Shown here piece after piece: positions 14,889-23,816 of a stretch of DNA of 64,000 nucleotides; position 1 is the stretch's first letter; each line of letters opens with the position of its first letter. The notes below the pieces were generated by a model that did no database searches, had not been told where the DNA came from, and saw only the letters and a list, made by a program, of their open reading frames with translations. Both the position numbers and the translations under genes were made by a program. The DNA is from Nesterenkonia lutea (GTDB lineage: Bacteria > Actinomycetota > Actinomycetes > Actinomycetales > Micrococcaceae), in the NCBI RefSeq assembly GCF_014873955.1, contig NZ_JADBED010000001.1:930001-994000 (forward strand). Direction: 5' to 3'.

Positions 14889-17792
14889 TCAGGCGGGCTG
14901 GAGCGTGCGTGGGTCCGGGTTGCTCGTGAAGAACGCCCGGGCGCGCGGGCTCGACCATTCGTACGGACCATAGGCATCGGCGATCTGGTGCAGAATCTCT
15001 GCAGCCTCCGCGCGCTGATGAGGGTGGACCTTGTCGAACTTGTCCAGGTACCAGGACACGAAGAATGCCTCGAAACGCTGCTCCATGTAGTCATCGAGGA
15101 GCCCGACCTCGCGCAGCCAGTCGGCTCTGGCCGTCTCCAGGATCAGATATTTTCGGAAGTAGTTCGGCGAGACGACGTTCACTATCGATGTGTCAACCGC
15201 TCCGTAGTAGGTGTACACGGGTCGGTAGACCGGCACGTAGGCCGTGGCGTAGTACATGAGCTGTTGGAAGAAGTACGTGTCCTGCCCGACCGCACCTACC
15301 GGTTGGACGAGGCCGAGGCCCTTCAGCCAGCCTGTCCGCGCCACGAGCGCTTCGATCGAAGCCGGACGAAAATTCACCGTCCGCAGCGTCTGTGGGTGGG
15401 GCCAGTTGAGTCCGTCCCTGTGTTCCACACCGGCGAGGAACCACGCGTGATAGTCAAAGACGGTGTAGCGATGTGTCCAGACCGCCATGTTGCCAAGGGC
15501 GAAGTCCGCGCGCGGCTGCGTCCGGAGCGCTTCGAGCAGCTCGAGGTACCCGTCGTCGAGCTCCTCGTCGTCAGGGTCCAGATAGGTCACGAACTCGGTG
15601 AAGCTCAGCTCCAGGCCCGTGTTGCGTGGCCTCGAGGCGGAGCCGGATCCTCCGGCGGCGTGGTGGAAGGCTGAGACATTCGGGTGGCTGTGGGTCAGTT
15701 CCTCTATCGTGTCGAGGGTGGACGCGTCCGACGAACCATCGTTGATGAGCAGCACGTGCATGCGATCAAACATCTCTGAACGACGCAGCGAAGCGAACGC
15801 CTTATGCCGGAGGTGATCCCCATTGTTGAAGATGGGCACGACGACGGCGAGCTCGAGTCCCAGCGACTCGGCCGTGCTGCGGAATTCACGCTTCGACTCC
15901 TCAAAGTCCGAACCCGCCAAGGCATCAACGGTCCGTCGAGCTGTCACGGGACGATGACCGAGGTGGTCGATGGCGTAGACGGGGCTGCTTAGCAGCGTGT
16001 CCCGCAGGGCCTCAGGAGACTGCGTGGCTTCGGGACCTGGCTGCCACCAGGCGGTCAGCTCGGGCTCCTGGATCCCTGAGCTGTGCTGATGGGCCAACTC
16101 GTCCGTCTCGGTGAGCGGGCCCGTGAGCTTCGTGGTGATTGCGATCCCCTGGTAGCGGAAGGCGGCCACGTGGTCTTCTGCGTAGAACGGGGAATAGCGC
16201 CGGGCAGCGCTCATCGGCATGAGGATGTCGTAGTCACCGGGGGCGCTGGAGCTGGCAGGCTGCCAATCATTCAGCTGGGACCAGGACGTGCTGGCCACCA
16301 CAGGGTGTGTCTGTTCTTTGATGTCCGAGGCCAGCTCGGCAGTGAGTTCATCCGTCACCACGAGGACTCGCTCCTGCGCCGCCGGAACGCTCACTCCGAC
16401 CGTGCGGCAGATGCGGGTCAGCACATCTGTGCCGTGGTGATCCCGAAAGACCCTGCGGATCCCATCGCCCTGGACCCTGCGGAGCTCTTCAGTGGTCATG
16501 TACTGCAGTGCCTTGGCGACATCCTCGGCGGAGTTCGCAATATGGACATTCGGGTAATACGAGTTCACGCCCTGGTTGTATGTCGAGAGCACCATGGTTC
16601 CCGATGCCTGCAGCTGAAGCACCTGAGAGTCGACGAGCGTCTGTGAGCCGAGCACAGCATTGACGGCCATGCCTGCGTCTACGCCTCGCTGCAGGCGCGC
16701 CAGTTCTTCTGCGCTGGTCAGCTCCGGCATCTCGCGCTGCGACAGCGTCCATGGAGCGTACTCCGTCGGGACTGCCCACTGGGCACGGTGGGTACCTTGG
16801 GCCCCGCCTGGCTGCAGGAATGCGGCGGACCTGCCAGAGGCGAGAACACCGTCGAAGAGGGGCGTGGTCGATTCCTCGGGGGAGAGCTGACGCGAGCTGG
16901 GGGACTGGTCTACTCCGAAGAGCGCGACCAGGTCTGTGCGTCCGGGGCGAGTTCCCACGGGAGTGTGAAGCAGGGGACTGATCGGTAGCCGAACAGTCTC
17001 GACGGTGCCGGGGTTCCGACGCAGCTGCCGATACCTCTGCATCGCCTGCTGATCCACGGCGAAGACCCAGTCACAGGCCTCAGCCAGACCCAGGGTGGCG
17101 TCGACGTCGTCACCGGAAGCGGTGGAGAAGAAGACAGTGGGAATGGTCCGTTCCTGGCAGGCTGGGATGACGGCGTCTTCCAAAACCTCGGGGGACTCAG
17201 AAGTCTCCGAACCCACGATCAGCAGGTCAATCTCTTCCAGGTTCTCCGCCCAGTCTTCGGACGTCAGGCTCAGGATGTCGGCAGCGCCGAGAAAACCCGA
17301 TTCGAGACGAGGACCTGCGAGCAGACCGACCCGCACCGGCAGGCGGGGCCGTGACACTCCTGTTTCGCCGGAGGGCAGTCCAGCGGTCGCATCGAGCGCC
17401 TGTTCCACTATGCGACGGGGCGACGGCAGAGACTCTGGGCCGAGTTCGTCTTCTGCAGCGACTGCCCTGATGCTCTCGCGCGTGACCGGCACGCCACTCT
17501 GCGAACTCACGGTGCCGTTCCGTTCAAGGAGCTGTGACTTCTGTCGGTACGAGTCGGCGCGTGCCAGGTGGGCGGCGCCAGCCCTGTTGCGCAGCGTGGC
17601 CGCGCGGGTGGCTGTGTCGGTGGACTCCCAGGCCCGTGCCGCGGCGCGATGGGCGTCTTCCGTGGCACGCAACGCCGTCCGATGCATGGCGAAGGCCGCC
17701 CCGAGCACATCTGCGTCACGGGGGCGCTCCGTGGGATCGGTTTCGCCGAAGTCGGAGGAGCTGGCACTGGGGTGAAGGTCTATCCATCGCAC
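14889..17792 (-). CDS. Large twin-domain glycosyltransferase (copy 2)
   Basis: A 967-residue paralogue of the protein encoded at 7.6-10.3 kb. It shares QASGTMVLSTYNQG-VNSYYP in the GT-B-like part and VVPIFNNGDHLRHKAFASL, GSGSASRPRNTGLE and the metal-binding YLDPDDEELD in the C-terminal family 2 GT-A part (from about residue 650). The N-terminus carries some 90 extra residues, Ala/Arg-rich and helical (MHRTALRATEDAHRAAARAW), that copy 1 lacks; they may replace the separate coiled-coil protein encoded next to copy 1. The GTG start is the first in frame; its ribosome site is weak, so a start 30-odd codons later (MHRTAL) is possible. The gene reads away from ffh. Function inferred as polymer-building transferase; donor and acceptor are unknown. 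Confidence 0.78.
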   Translation of the reverse strand: MRWIDLHPSASSSDFGETDPTERPRDADVLGAAFAMHRTALRATEDAHRAAARAWESTDTATRAATLRNRAGAAHLARADSYRQKSQLLERNGTVSSQSGVPVTRESIRAVAAEDELGPESLPSPRRIVEQALDATAGLPSGETGVSRPRLPVRVGLLAGPRLESGFLGAADILSLTSEDWAENLEEIDLLIVGSETSESPEVLEDAVIPACQERTIPTVFFSTASGDDVDATLGLAEACDWVFAVDQQAMQRYRQLRRNPGTVETVRLPISPLLHTPVGTRPGRTDLVALFGVDQSPSSRQLSPEESTTPLFDGVLASGRSAAFLQPGGAQGTHRAQWAVPTEYAPWTLSQREMPELTSAEELARLQRGVDAGMAVNAVLGSQTLVDSQVLQLQASGTMVLSTYNQGVNSYYPNVHIANSAEDVAKALQYMTTEELRRVQGDGIRRVFRDHHGTDVLTRICRTVGVSVPAAQERVLVVTDELTAELASDIKEQTHPVVASTSWSQLNDWQPASSSAPGDYDILMPMSAARRYSPFYAEDHVAAFRYQGIAITTKLTGPLTETDELAHQHSSGIQEPELTAWWQPGPEATQSPEALRDTLLSSPVYAIDHLGHRPVTARRTVDALAGSDFEESKREFRSTAESLGLELAVVVPIFNNGDHLRHKAFASLRRSEMFDRMHVLLINDGSSDASTLDTIEELTHSHPNVSAFHHAAGGSGSASRPRNTGLELSFTEFVTYLDPDDEELDDGYLELLEALRTQPRADFALGNMAVWTHRYTVFDYHAWFLAGVEHRDGLNWPHPQTLRTVNFRPASIEALVARTGWLKGLGLVQPVGAVGQDTYFFQQLMYYATAYVPVYRPVYTYYGAVDTSIVNVVSPNYFRKYLILETARADWLREVGLLDDYMEQRFEAFFVSWYLDKFDKVHPHQRAEAAEILHQIADAYGPYEWSSPRARAFFTSNPDPRTLQPA

Positions 17793-17821
17793 ATTGATAC
17801 TCTAGAGCCTCGGTACATCCA

Positions 17822-17856
17822 CTGCGCAGCGGTGCACTCAGCTCCGTGCTGCGCAG
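17822..17856 (+). promoter_or_regulatory. Repeated CTGCGCAG stem upstream of ffh
   Basis: CTGCGCAG occurs at 17822-17829 and 17849-17856. As the element is its own reverse complement, the copies can pair in the ffh leader (GCGCAGC with GCTGCGC) or act as a twin protein site. Position 33-67 bases before the ffh start suits either. No T-run follows, so it is not a terminator. Confidence 0.25.
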
Positions 17857-17888
17857 ACACCATCAACGAATCAAGGGACATACCTGAC

Positions 17889-19496
17889 GTGTTCAACTCC
17901 CTCTCCGACCGCCTGAGCGCCACCTTCAAGAATCTCCGCGGCAAAGGGCGGCTGTCCGAGGCCGATATCGACGGCACCGCCCGGGAGATCCGGCGCGCCC
18001 TGCTCGACGCCGACGTCGCAGTGCCCGTGGTCCGCGAGTTCATCGCCAAGGTCAAGGCGCGCGCCCTCGGCGCCGAGGTCGCACAGGCGCTGAATCCGGG
18101 CCAGCAGGTCGTCAAGATCGTCAACGAAGAGCTCGTCGGCATCCTCGGCGGGAAGACGCGTGAGCTCGCGCTGGCCAAGCAGCCGCCGACGGTGATCATG
18201 CTGGCCGGGCTCCAGGGCGCGGGCAAGACGACCCTGGCCGGCAAGCTCGCCCACCACCTGAAGAGCCAGGGCCACACGCCGATGCTGGTGGCCTGTGACC
18301 TCCAGCGGCCCAACGCCGTCAAACAGCTCCAGGTCGGCGGCCAGCGAGCCGGGGTTCCCGTGTTCGCCCCGCACCCCGGCGTCTCCTCCGAGACCGAGTC
18401 GGCCACCGGCGATCCGGTGAAGGTGGCCACCGAGGGTCTGGCCGAGGCACGCGCCAAGCTTCACGACGTGCTGATCATCGACACCGCCGGCCGGCTCGGC
18501 GTGGACGCCGAGCTGATGCGTCAGGCGGCGGACATCAAGGCCGCCGTCGGGGCCCACGAGACGCTCTTCGTGATCGACTCGATGATCGGCCAGGACGCCG
18601 TCAACACGGCACAGGCCTTCAACGAAGGCGTGGACTTCACCGGCGTGGTGCTGACCAAGCTCGACGGCGACGCCCGCGGCGGTGCGGCGCTGTCCGTAGC
18701 CTCGATCACCGGCAAGCCCGTGATGTACGCCTCCACCGGCGAGGGCCTCAAGGACTTTGAGATCTTCCACCCGGACCGCATGGCGCGACGGATCCTGGAC
18801 ATGGGAGACATCCTCTCCCTCGTCGAACAGGCCGAGGCGAACTGGGACCGCGGCGAGGCCGAGAAGATGGCCAAGAAGTTCGCCGACCAGGAGGACTTCA
18901 CCCTGGACGACTTCCTCGGACAGATGCAGCAGCTGAAGAAGATGGGTTCGATGAAGAAGCTGCTGGGCATGATGCCCGGCGCGCAGGGGATGCGTCAACA
19001 GCTCGATCAGTTCGACGAGTCCTCCATCGGTCGTGTCGAAGCGATCATCTATTCGATGACTCCCTACGAGCGCAACGTCCCCAAGGTGATCAACGGTTCA
19101 CGCCGCGCCCGCATCGCCAAGGGTTCCGGCGTCCACGTCTCCGAGATCAACCAGCTGCTGGAGCGGTTCACACAGGCGCAGAAGATGATGAAGAAGATGG
19201 CCTCCGGAGGCGGAATGCCTTCGATGCCCAGCGGTGGCGGCGGGATGCCGTCCATGGGCGGCATGCCCGGCATGGGTGCCGGCGGCGGAGCCTCCAAGAA
19301 GCGCAAGCAGCAGGCCAAGCCGAAGAAGAAGTCAGGAAACCCGGCCAAGGCCGCACAGGAGGCACGCGAGGCGGAGCTCAAGCGGCAGGAGGGAGCGGCC
19401 AAGCGCATGGACGGCTCCAGCTTCGGCGCCGGCTCCAAGGATCTCAGCCCCGAAGACCTCAGCCTGCCCAAGGGATTCGAGAAGTACCTGCGCTGA
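17889..19496 (+). CDS. ffh: Signal recognition particle protein Ffh
   Basis: SRP54 GTPase that binds signal sequences and 4.5S RNA and hands ribosomes to FtsY. GTG 17889 is chosen because the protein then begins VFNSLSDRLSATFKNLRGKG, the normal Ffh N-terminus, with AAGGGA upstream; the reading frame stays open far upstream but the added residues are not family-like. The NG domain shows GLQGAGKTTLAGKLA, DLQRPNAVKQL, DTAGRLG and TKLDGDARGGAAL. The M domain (from about residue 300) is Met-rich, with MGSMKKLLGMMPGA and the RNA-binding SRRARIAKGSG. The 535 residues include a Gly/Met/Lys-rich tail common in actinobacteria. The copy of the SRP RNA gene is not in the window. Confidence 0.97.
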   Translation: MFNSLSDRLSATFKNLRGKGRLSEADIDGTAREIRRALLDADVAVPVVREFIAKVKARALGAEVAQALNPGQQVVKIVNEELVGILGGKTRELALAKQPPTVIMLAGLQGAGKTTLAGKLAHHLKSQGHTPMLVACDLQRPNAVKQLQVGGQRAGVPVFAPHPGVSSETESATGDPVKVATEGLAEARAKLHDVLIIDTAGRLGVDAELMRQAADIKAAVGAHETLFVIDSMIGQDAVNTAQAFNEGVDFTGVVLTKLDGDARGGAALSVASITGKPVMYASTGEGLKDFEIFHPDRMARRILDMGDILSLVEQAEANWDRGEAEKMAKKFADQEDFTLDDFLGQMQQLKKMGSMKKLLGMMPGAQGMRQQLDQFDESSIGRVEAIIYSMTPYERNVPKVINGSRRARIAKGSGVHVSEINQLLERFTQAQKMMKKMASGGGMPSMPSGGGGMPSMGGMPGMGAGGGASKKRKQQAKPKKKSGNPAKAAQEAREAELKRQEGAAKRMDGSSFGAGSKDLSPEDLSLPKGFEKYLR

Positions 19497-19696
19497 GCCG
19501 CCCGCCGCGCGGGTCAGATCGCGTGTTTCACCGATCTCTGGCACAATGAGCAGGTACTTTGTTCGGTGGCGGGCACCCTCTACACCCGCCGCAGGGACAA
19601 TGTTCTGAAGTGGTCGCATCGACTGTGCAGCACGTCCCCACGCAGCCTGATGCCTGACCGCGCCCCTGAAACAAGAAACAGGAGTGGACCACTCAA

Positions 19697-20119
19697 GTGG
19701 CTGTAAAAATTCGTCTGAAGCGCATGGGCAAGATCCGTGCACCGTTCTACCGTGTTGTCGTCGCCGACTCCCGCACCAAGCGTGACGGCGCCGCCATCGA
19801 GCAGATCGGCAAATACAACCCCATCGAAGAGCCTTCGCTCATCGAGATCGATTCCGAGCGTGCCCAGTACTGGCTCTCCGTGGGCGCTCAGCCCACCGAG
19901 CAGGTGCAGGCGCTGCTCAAGATCACCGGTGACTGGCAGAAGTTCAAGGGCCTCGAAGGCGCTGAAGGAACTCTGCGGACCAAGGCTCCGAAGGAGGAGT
20001 TCGTCGCTCCTTCCAAGGGCTCGGTCATCCAGGAGAAGTCCAAGGCTCCGGCCGCGGCTCCTGCAGAAGAGTCAGCTGAGGCTCCGGCCGAGTCTGCTCC
20101 GCAGGAGAACGCAGAGTAA
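19697..20119 (+). CDS. rpsP: 30S ribosomal protein bS16
   Basis: Small-subunit ribosomal protein. Residues 1-80 are canonical: [20 protein letters not shown] followed by [20 protein letters not shown]. Beyond that a low-complexity Ala/Pro/Glu-rich tail takes the length to 140, an extension common in actinobacterial bS16. The GTG start has AGGAG upstream. The 200-base leader 19497-19696 holds a short CCCGC/GCGGG hairpin after ffh that could partly terminate it, and an AT-richer patch that may hold a promoter. First gene of the rpsP-khpA-rimM-trmD operon. Confidence 0.97.
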   Translation: MAVKIRLKRMGKIRAPFYRVVVADSRTKRDGAAIEQIGKYNPIEEPSLIEIDSERAQYWLSVGAQPTEQVQALLKITGDWQKFKGLEGAEGTLRTKAPKEEFVAPSKGSVIQEKSKAPAAAPAEESAEAPAESAPQENAE

Positions 20120-20121
20120 TC

Positions 20122-20376
20122 ATGGGAGATGCAGTGCTGAGTGACGCGCTCGAACACCTGGTCCGCGGAATCGTGGACGCGCCCGACGACGTCGATGTCC
20201 GCCGCAAGGGCGGGCGTCGCTACGACGTCCTGCAGGTTCGCGTTCATCCGGATGATCTCGGCCGAGTGATCGGCCGGGCCGGGCGCACCGCGAAGGCACT
20301 GCGCACTGTGGTCTCCGCCCTTCCCGGCGGTGGCGATGTCCGCGTGGACGTGGTCGACACCGACCGCAGCCGCTGA
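20122..20376 (+). CDS. khpA: KH-domain RNA-binding protein KhpA
   Basis: Small KH-domain RNA chaperone, 84 residues, starting two bases after the rpsP stop. The GxxG loop of the KH fold is visible in DLGRVIGRAGRTAKALRTVV. In other bacteria KhpA pairs with KhpB and affects cell-wall growth and ribosome biology. A GTG four codons downstream (VLSDALEHLV) has GGGAG at better spacing and may be the real start. Placement between rpsP and rimM is the standard gene order. Confidence 0.93.
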   Translation: MGDAVLSDALEHLVRGIVDAPDDVDVRRKGGRRYDVLQVRVHPDDLGRVIGRAGRTAKALRTVVSALPGGGDVRVDVVDTDRSR

Positions 20377-20395
20377 CGGATACGAGGATCACTGA

Positions 20396-20980
20396 ATGAC
20401 TGCTGGCGCTGAAGGCCAGAAGGCATCTGGGACCGACCCGCAGGCTCTGCCAGATTCGGCAGAACGCCTGCGGGTCGCTCGCATTGGAAAGCCCCACGGG
20501 ATCCGCGGGGAGGTCACCGCCCAGCTCTTCACCGATGAGCCCGAGGCGCGGCTGGCCCCGGGCGCGGTCCTCATCCGGATTCCCGGAGACGAGACCTCCG
20601 ACCGGACCACCACCCTGCTCACCGTGACCCGCCAGCGGTGGAACAAGAGCGTCTGCCTCCTGGACTTCCGCGAGGTCACCGATCGCAACGGCGCCGAGGC
20701 GCTGCGCGGCTCCACCCTCTACGTCGAGGCCCCCTGGCAGGAGGATCCCGAGGAGGAGGGCTGGTACAGCCACGAACTCGTCGGATTCACCTGCCTGGAC
20801 ACCGCGGGCCTGCAGCTGGGCACGCTCAAGGAGCTCATCACCGGAGCTGCCCAGGACCTGCTCGTGATCACCTCGGTATCCGGCGAAGAGGTCATGGTGC
20901 CCTTCGTCGAGGAGATCGTCCCCGAGGTCGACGTGGAGAACAGGCGCATCCTGCTGGATCCGCCGGCCGGTCTCTTCTGA
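20396..20980 (+). CDS. rimM: Ribosome maturation factor RimM
   Basis: 16S rRNA processing factor that binds uS19 during 30S head assembly. The 194 residues show the N-terminal barrel ([15 protein letters not shown]) and the C-terminal PRC-barrel ([12 protein letters not shown] and [14 protein letters not shown]). The first 25 residues are a variable polar lead. The gene is 19 bases after khpA and 14 before trmD, so it is co-transcribed. Confidence 0.96.
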   Translation: MTAGAEGQKASGTDPQALPDSAERLRVARIGKPHGIRGEVTAQLFTDEPEARLAPGAVLIRIPGDETSDRTTTLLTVTRQRWNKSVCLLDFREVTDRNGAEALRGSTLYVEAPWQEDPEEEGWYSHELVGFTCLDTAGLQLGTLKELITGAAQDLLVITSVSGEEVMVPFVEEIVPEVDVENRRILLDPPAGLF

Positions 20981-20994
20981 GAGCCCCCGGCGCC

Positions 20995-21741
20995 ATGCGG
21001 ATCGACCTCGTCTCGATATTTCCAGAGTTCTTCGACGTCCTCGACCTGTCCCTGATCGGCAAGGCCCAGCGCGAGTCTCTGCTGAGTCTGCATCGACACC
21101 AGCTCCGGGATTTCAGCTTCGACAAGCACCGCAGCGTGGACGACACGCCCACCGGCGGCGGTGCGGGCATGGTGATGAAGCCGGAGCCCTGGGCCCTCGC
21201 CCTCGAACATGTCCTGGCGCAGCGTCCCGCAGCTGAGATCGCGACCGCCGAGGCGCCGCGACCCATACTGATCGTGCCCACCCCGGCGGGAGAGCTCTTC
21301 ACGCAGCGCACCGCCGAGGATCTCGCGACTGCGGAGCATCTCGTCTTCGCGCCCGCCCGCTTCGAGGGGATCGACCACCGGCTCCTGGACTGGGCGCAGG
21401 AGGACTTCGACCTTCGGCCCATGTCCATCGGCGACTATGTGCTCAACGGAGGCGAGGCCGCCGTCGTCGTGATGGTCGAGGCGATCACTCGGCTGATCCC
21501 TGGGGTGATCGGAAACCCCGAGTCCCTGGCGGAGGAGTCGCACGCCGACGGGCTGCTGGAGTACCCCGTCTACACCAAGCCGGCACGCTGGCGCGGTCGC
21601 GACGTCCCGGAGATCCTGCTCTCCGGAGACCACGCCAGGATCCGCGACTGGCGGGCCGAGCAGCAGGACGTGCGCACTCGCCGGATCCGTCCCGATCTGT
21701 GGGCCAAGCACGTGGTCGCACAGGAGCAGAAACTGACATAG
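20995..21741 (+). CDS. trmD: tRNA (guanine-N1)-methyltransferase TrmD
   Basis: SPOUT-class methyltransferase that makes m1G37 in tRNA. ATG 20995 gives 248 residues beginning [13 protein letters not shown], the normal N-terminus. The knot region shows [11 protein letters not shown] and [20 protein letters not shown], and the C-terminal domain carries the tRNA-binding [21 protein letters not shown] motif in two parts. The frame is open for more than 100 codons upstream, overlapping rimM, but that part is a shadow. Confidence 0.97.
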   Translation: MRIDLVSIFPEFFDVLDLSLIGKAQRESLLSLHRHQLRDFSFDKHRSVDDTPTGGGAGMVMKPEPWALALEHVLAQRPAAEIATAEAPRPILIVPTPAGELFTQRTAEDLATAEHLVFAPARFEGIDHRLLDWAQEDFDLRPMSIGDYVLNGGEAAVVVMVEAITRLIPGVIGNPESLAEESHADGLLEYPVYTKPARWRGRDVPEILLSGDHARIRDWRAEQQDVRTRRIRPDLWAKHVVAQEQKLT

Positions 21742-21948
21742 AATTGACCACCGTGCCTGCTGGGCGGCTTCATCTGCCATAGGGGATGACCGTCAACAGA
21801 CAGGCCGCCGGAGGGGGAATCGTCTCCATCCGGTAGCTCACGCTTTGACCTGCGCCGGACTCCGGCGTGCTCGGCGCCTCGTGCGCTGACCGTTCAAGAG
21901 GTCGCAACCCGGGCGAGTGACCTGTGGCAGTCGTCCTAGGAGAAACAC

Positions 21949-22344
21949 ATGCATAAGCTCGATTCCGTCGATTCAGCAAGCCTGCGCAAAGACGTCCCCG
22001 ACTTCGGTCCCGGTGACACCGTCAGCGTGCACGTGAACATCATCGAGGGCAAGAACACCCGTGTCCAGGTCTTCAAGGGCTACGTCCTTGGTCGCCAGGG
22101 TCACGGCGTCGGCGAGACCTTCACCGTCCGCAAGGTCTCCTTCGGCGTCGGCGTGGAGCGCACCTTCCCGGTGCACTCCCCGGTGACCGAGAAGATCGAG
22201 GTCTCCGCCCGCGGTGACGTGCGTCGCGCGAAGCTGTACTACATGCGTGATCGCCACGGCAAGGCTGCACGCATCAAGGAGAAGCGCGAGTCCACCATCG
22301 CCCGCCAGCAGGGCGAAAAGGTCGAGGAAGTCACTGAGGCCTGA
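21949..22344 (+). CDS. rplS: 50S ribosomal protein bL19
   Basis: Large-subunit protein at the subunit interface, 131 residues, with the family core [37 protein letters not shown] and [26 protein letters not shown] precedes ATG. It is separated from trmD by 207 bases, longer than elsewhere in the operon, with a TTGACC element at its beginning; a separate promoter for rplS is likely. Confidence 0.97.
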   Translation: MHKLDSVDSASLRKDVPDFGPGDTVSVHVNIIEGKNTRVQVFKGYVLGRQGHGVGETFTVRKVSFGVGVERTFPVHSPVTEKIEVSARGDVRRAKLYYMRDRHGKAARIKEKRESTIARQQGEKVEEVTEA

Positions 22345-22390
22345 TCTGCGGATCAGCTTCGGCGCTCAGCGCTGACGGCCCGCACGGCAT

Positions 22391-23098
22391 ATGAACACTG
22401 CAGAGAACCCCGCGCACGGCGAGCATGACTCGTCGGCTCGGGGTTCTCGGCGTCTCAGGCTCTGGATGGCCGTAGTGGCCGCCGCGGTGATCGCCGTGGT
22501 GCTCGCAACCGGGCTGCGCATCGCGGTCATCGATGTCTACACCGTCTCCCAGGTCTCGATGGCGCCCACACTGGCTGACTCCGAGCGGATCCTGGTGGAG
22601 AAGGACTATCCGGGGGAGCGCGACGTCCAGCCCGGGGATGTGATCGTCTTCGACGGCGAGGGTTCATTCACCCCCTACGAGGGAAGCAGCTCGACCCTGG
22701 CCCAGCTCGGCTCACGCATCGGTCACTGGTTCGGTCTCACCGCGCCGCCGGCCACGTACGTGAAGCGGGTGTTGGGCACCGGTGGAGACGTGATCGCCTG
22801 CTGCGATGACTCGGGGAGGCTCAGCCTCAACGGGGAGCCGCTTGCGGAGCCGTACCTGGGCCGCGAGGTGACCGCCACGGCACCTGCCTCGGAGCAGAGC
22901 TTCGAGGCCGAGGTGCCGCAGGGCAGGGTGTGGGTGATGGGGGACAACCGTGAGGAGTCCATCGACTCCCGAGCGCTGCTGGGCGCCCCCGGCGGAGGTA
23001 TGATCAGCGAAGACCGCATTCTGGGCCGCGTATCCGGTGTCTTCTGGCCCTGGAGCGAGCGACGAGATCTCCAGGAGGCCGGCTATCAGCAGCAGTGA
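22391..23098 (+). CDS. lepB: Signal peptidase I (first of two)
   Basis: Membrane serine protease that removes signal peptides. A single N-terminal helix (about residues 25-48) is followed by the catalytic serine in SQVSMAPTL and the lysine in YVKRVLGTGGD; box E is WVMGDNREESIDSR. The length is 235. It follows rplS by 46 bases. The first copy of a tandem pair, as in several actinobacteria, where duplicated peptidases may differ in preferred substrate. Confidence 0.93.
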   Translation: MNTAENPAHGEHDSSARGSRRLRLWMAVVAAAVIAVVLATGLRIAVIDVYTVSQVSMAPTLADSERILVEKDYPGERDVQPGDVIVFDGEGSFTPYEGSSSTLAQLGSRIGHWFGLTAPPATYVKRVLGTGGDVIACCDDSGRLSLNGEPLAEPYLGREVTATAPASEQSFEAEVPQGRVWVMGDNREESIDSRALLGAPGGGMISEDRILGRVSGVFWPWSERRDLQEAGYQQQ

Positions 23099-23816
23099 GA
23101 ACTCCTCTGTTCCAGTTCCCGAGCGTCGGCGAGATCGACGACGACGGCGACCGGTGCGCAACCCGGCCGCGGCGTTCCTGATCGAGATCGTCACGATCCT
23201 CGTCATCGCCCTGGTCATCTCCTTCGTGGTGAAGACCTTCCTGTTCAGGGCCTTCTACATCCCCTCAGAGTCGATGGAGCCCACACTGCAGGTCGATGAC
23301 CGGATCATCGTGAACCTGCTTGCTCCCGGGGTCATGGAGGTGGAACGCGGCGACGTGGTCGTGTTCGAGGACACCCGTCAGTGGTGGGGCGCTGCCAGCA
23401 CCGTGGAGACCAACGTGTTTCAGGACGCGATGATCTTCGTGGGGCTGCTGCCGGACACCTCCTCGCACTACGTGGTCAAACGCGTGGTGGGCCTCGGCGG
23501 TGACGAGGTGGAATGCTGCGATGATCAGGGTCGGATCATGGTCAACGGCGAACCCATCGAGGAGCCGTATGTGTTCCCCGGAGACTCGCCCAGCGAGGTG
23601 GAGTTCTCTGTGACCGTGCCCGAGGACCATATGTGGGTCATGGGGGACCACCGCAGCAACTCGGCGGACTCACGCTCCCACCTGGACGAATCAGATACAG
23701 GGGCTGTGCCTCTGGAGGATGTCATCGGACGCTCCGCTGCAGTGATCTGGCCCTTCGAGAACTTCGGCGGCGGCGGGTCCGCGCGAGACCCGTTCGACTC
23801 CGTTCCCGCGCCGTGA
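23037..23816 (+). CDS. lepB: Signal peptidase I (second of two)
   Basis: Second signal peptidase, with an N-terminal helix preceded by a run of arginines (ERRRDRRRRRPVRN), catalytic serine in SESMEPTL, lysine in YVVKRVVGLGGDE and box E WVMGDHRSNSADSRSH. The start is uncertain: GTG 23037 overlaps the end of the first peptidase by 62 bases and has no clear ribosome site; the next in-frame start, GTG 23154, would begin within the Arg-run and leave 220 residues. The GTG at the lepB stop (23095) is in another frame. Both starts keep the whole catalytic part. The stop overlaps a small downstream frame as GTGA. Confidence 0.9.
   Translation: MSSGPGASDEISRRPAISSSENSSVPVPERRRDRRRRRPVRNPAAAFLIEIVTILVIALVISFVVKTFLFRAFYIPSESMEPTLQVDDRIIVNLLAPGVMEVERGDVVVFEDTRQWWGAASTVETNVFQDAMIFVGLLPDTSSHYVVKRVVGLGGDEVECCDDQGRIMVNGEPIEEPYVFPGDSPSEVEFSVTVPEDHMWVMGDHRSNSADSRSHLDESDTGAVPLEDVIGRSAAVIWPFENFGGGGSARDPFDSVPAP

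Noticed and set aside
14591..14929. 112-codon plus-strand frame after acyltransferase copy 2
   Set aside because: No ribosome site, signal peptide or motif, and it runs into the converging glycosyltransferase gene. Reported only as a gap.
17871..18998. Minus-strand frame of 375 codons opposite ffh
   Set aside because: Shadow of a highly conserved gene, composition rich in His, Val and Gly; no family features.
22341..22356. Terminator after rplS
   Set aside because: CTGATC-TGCG-GATCAG is a six-pair stem overlapping the stop codon with no T-run; too weak to call.
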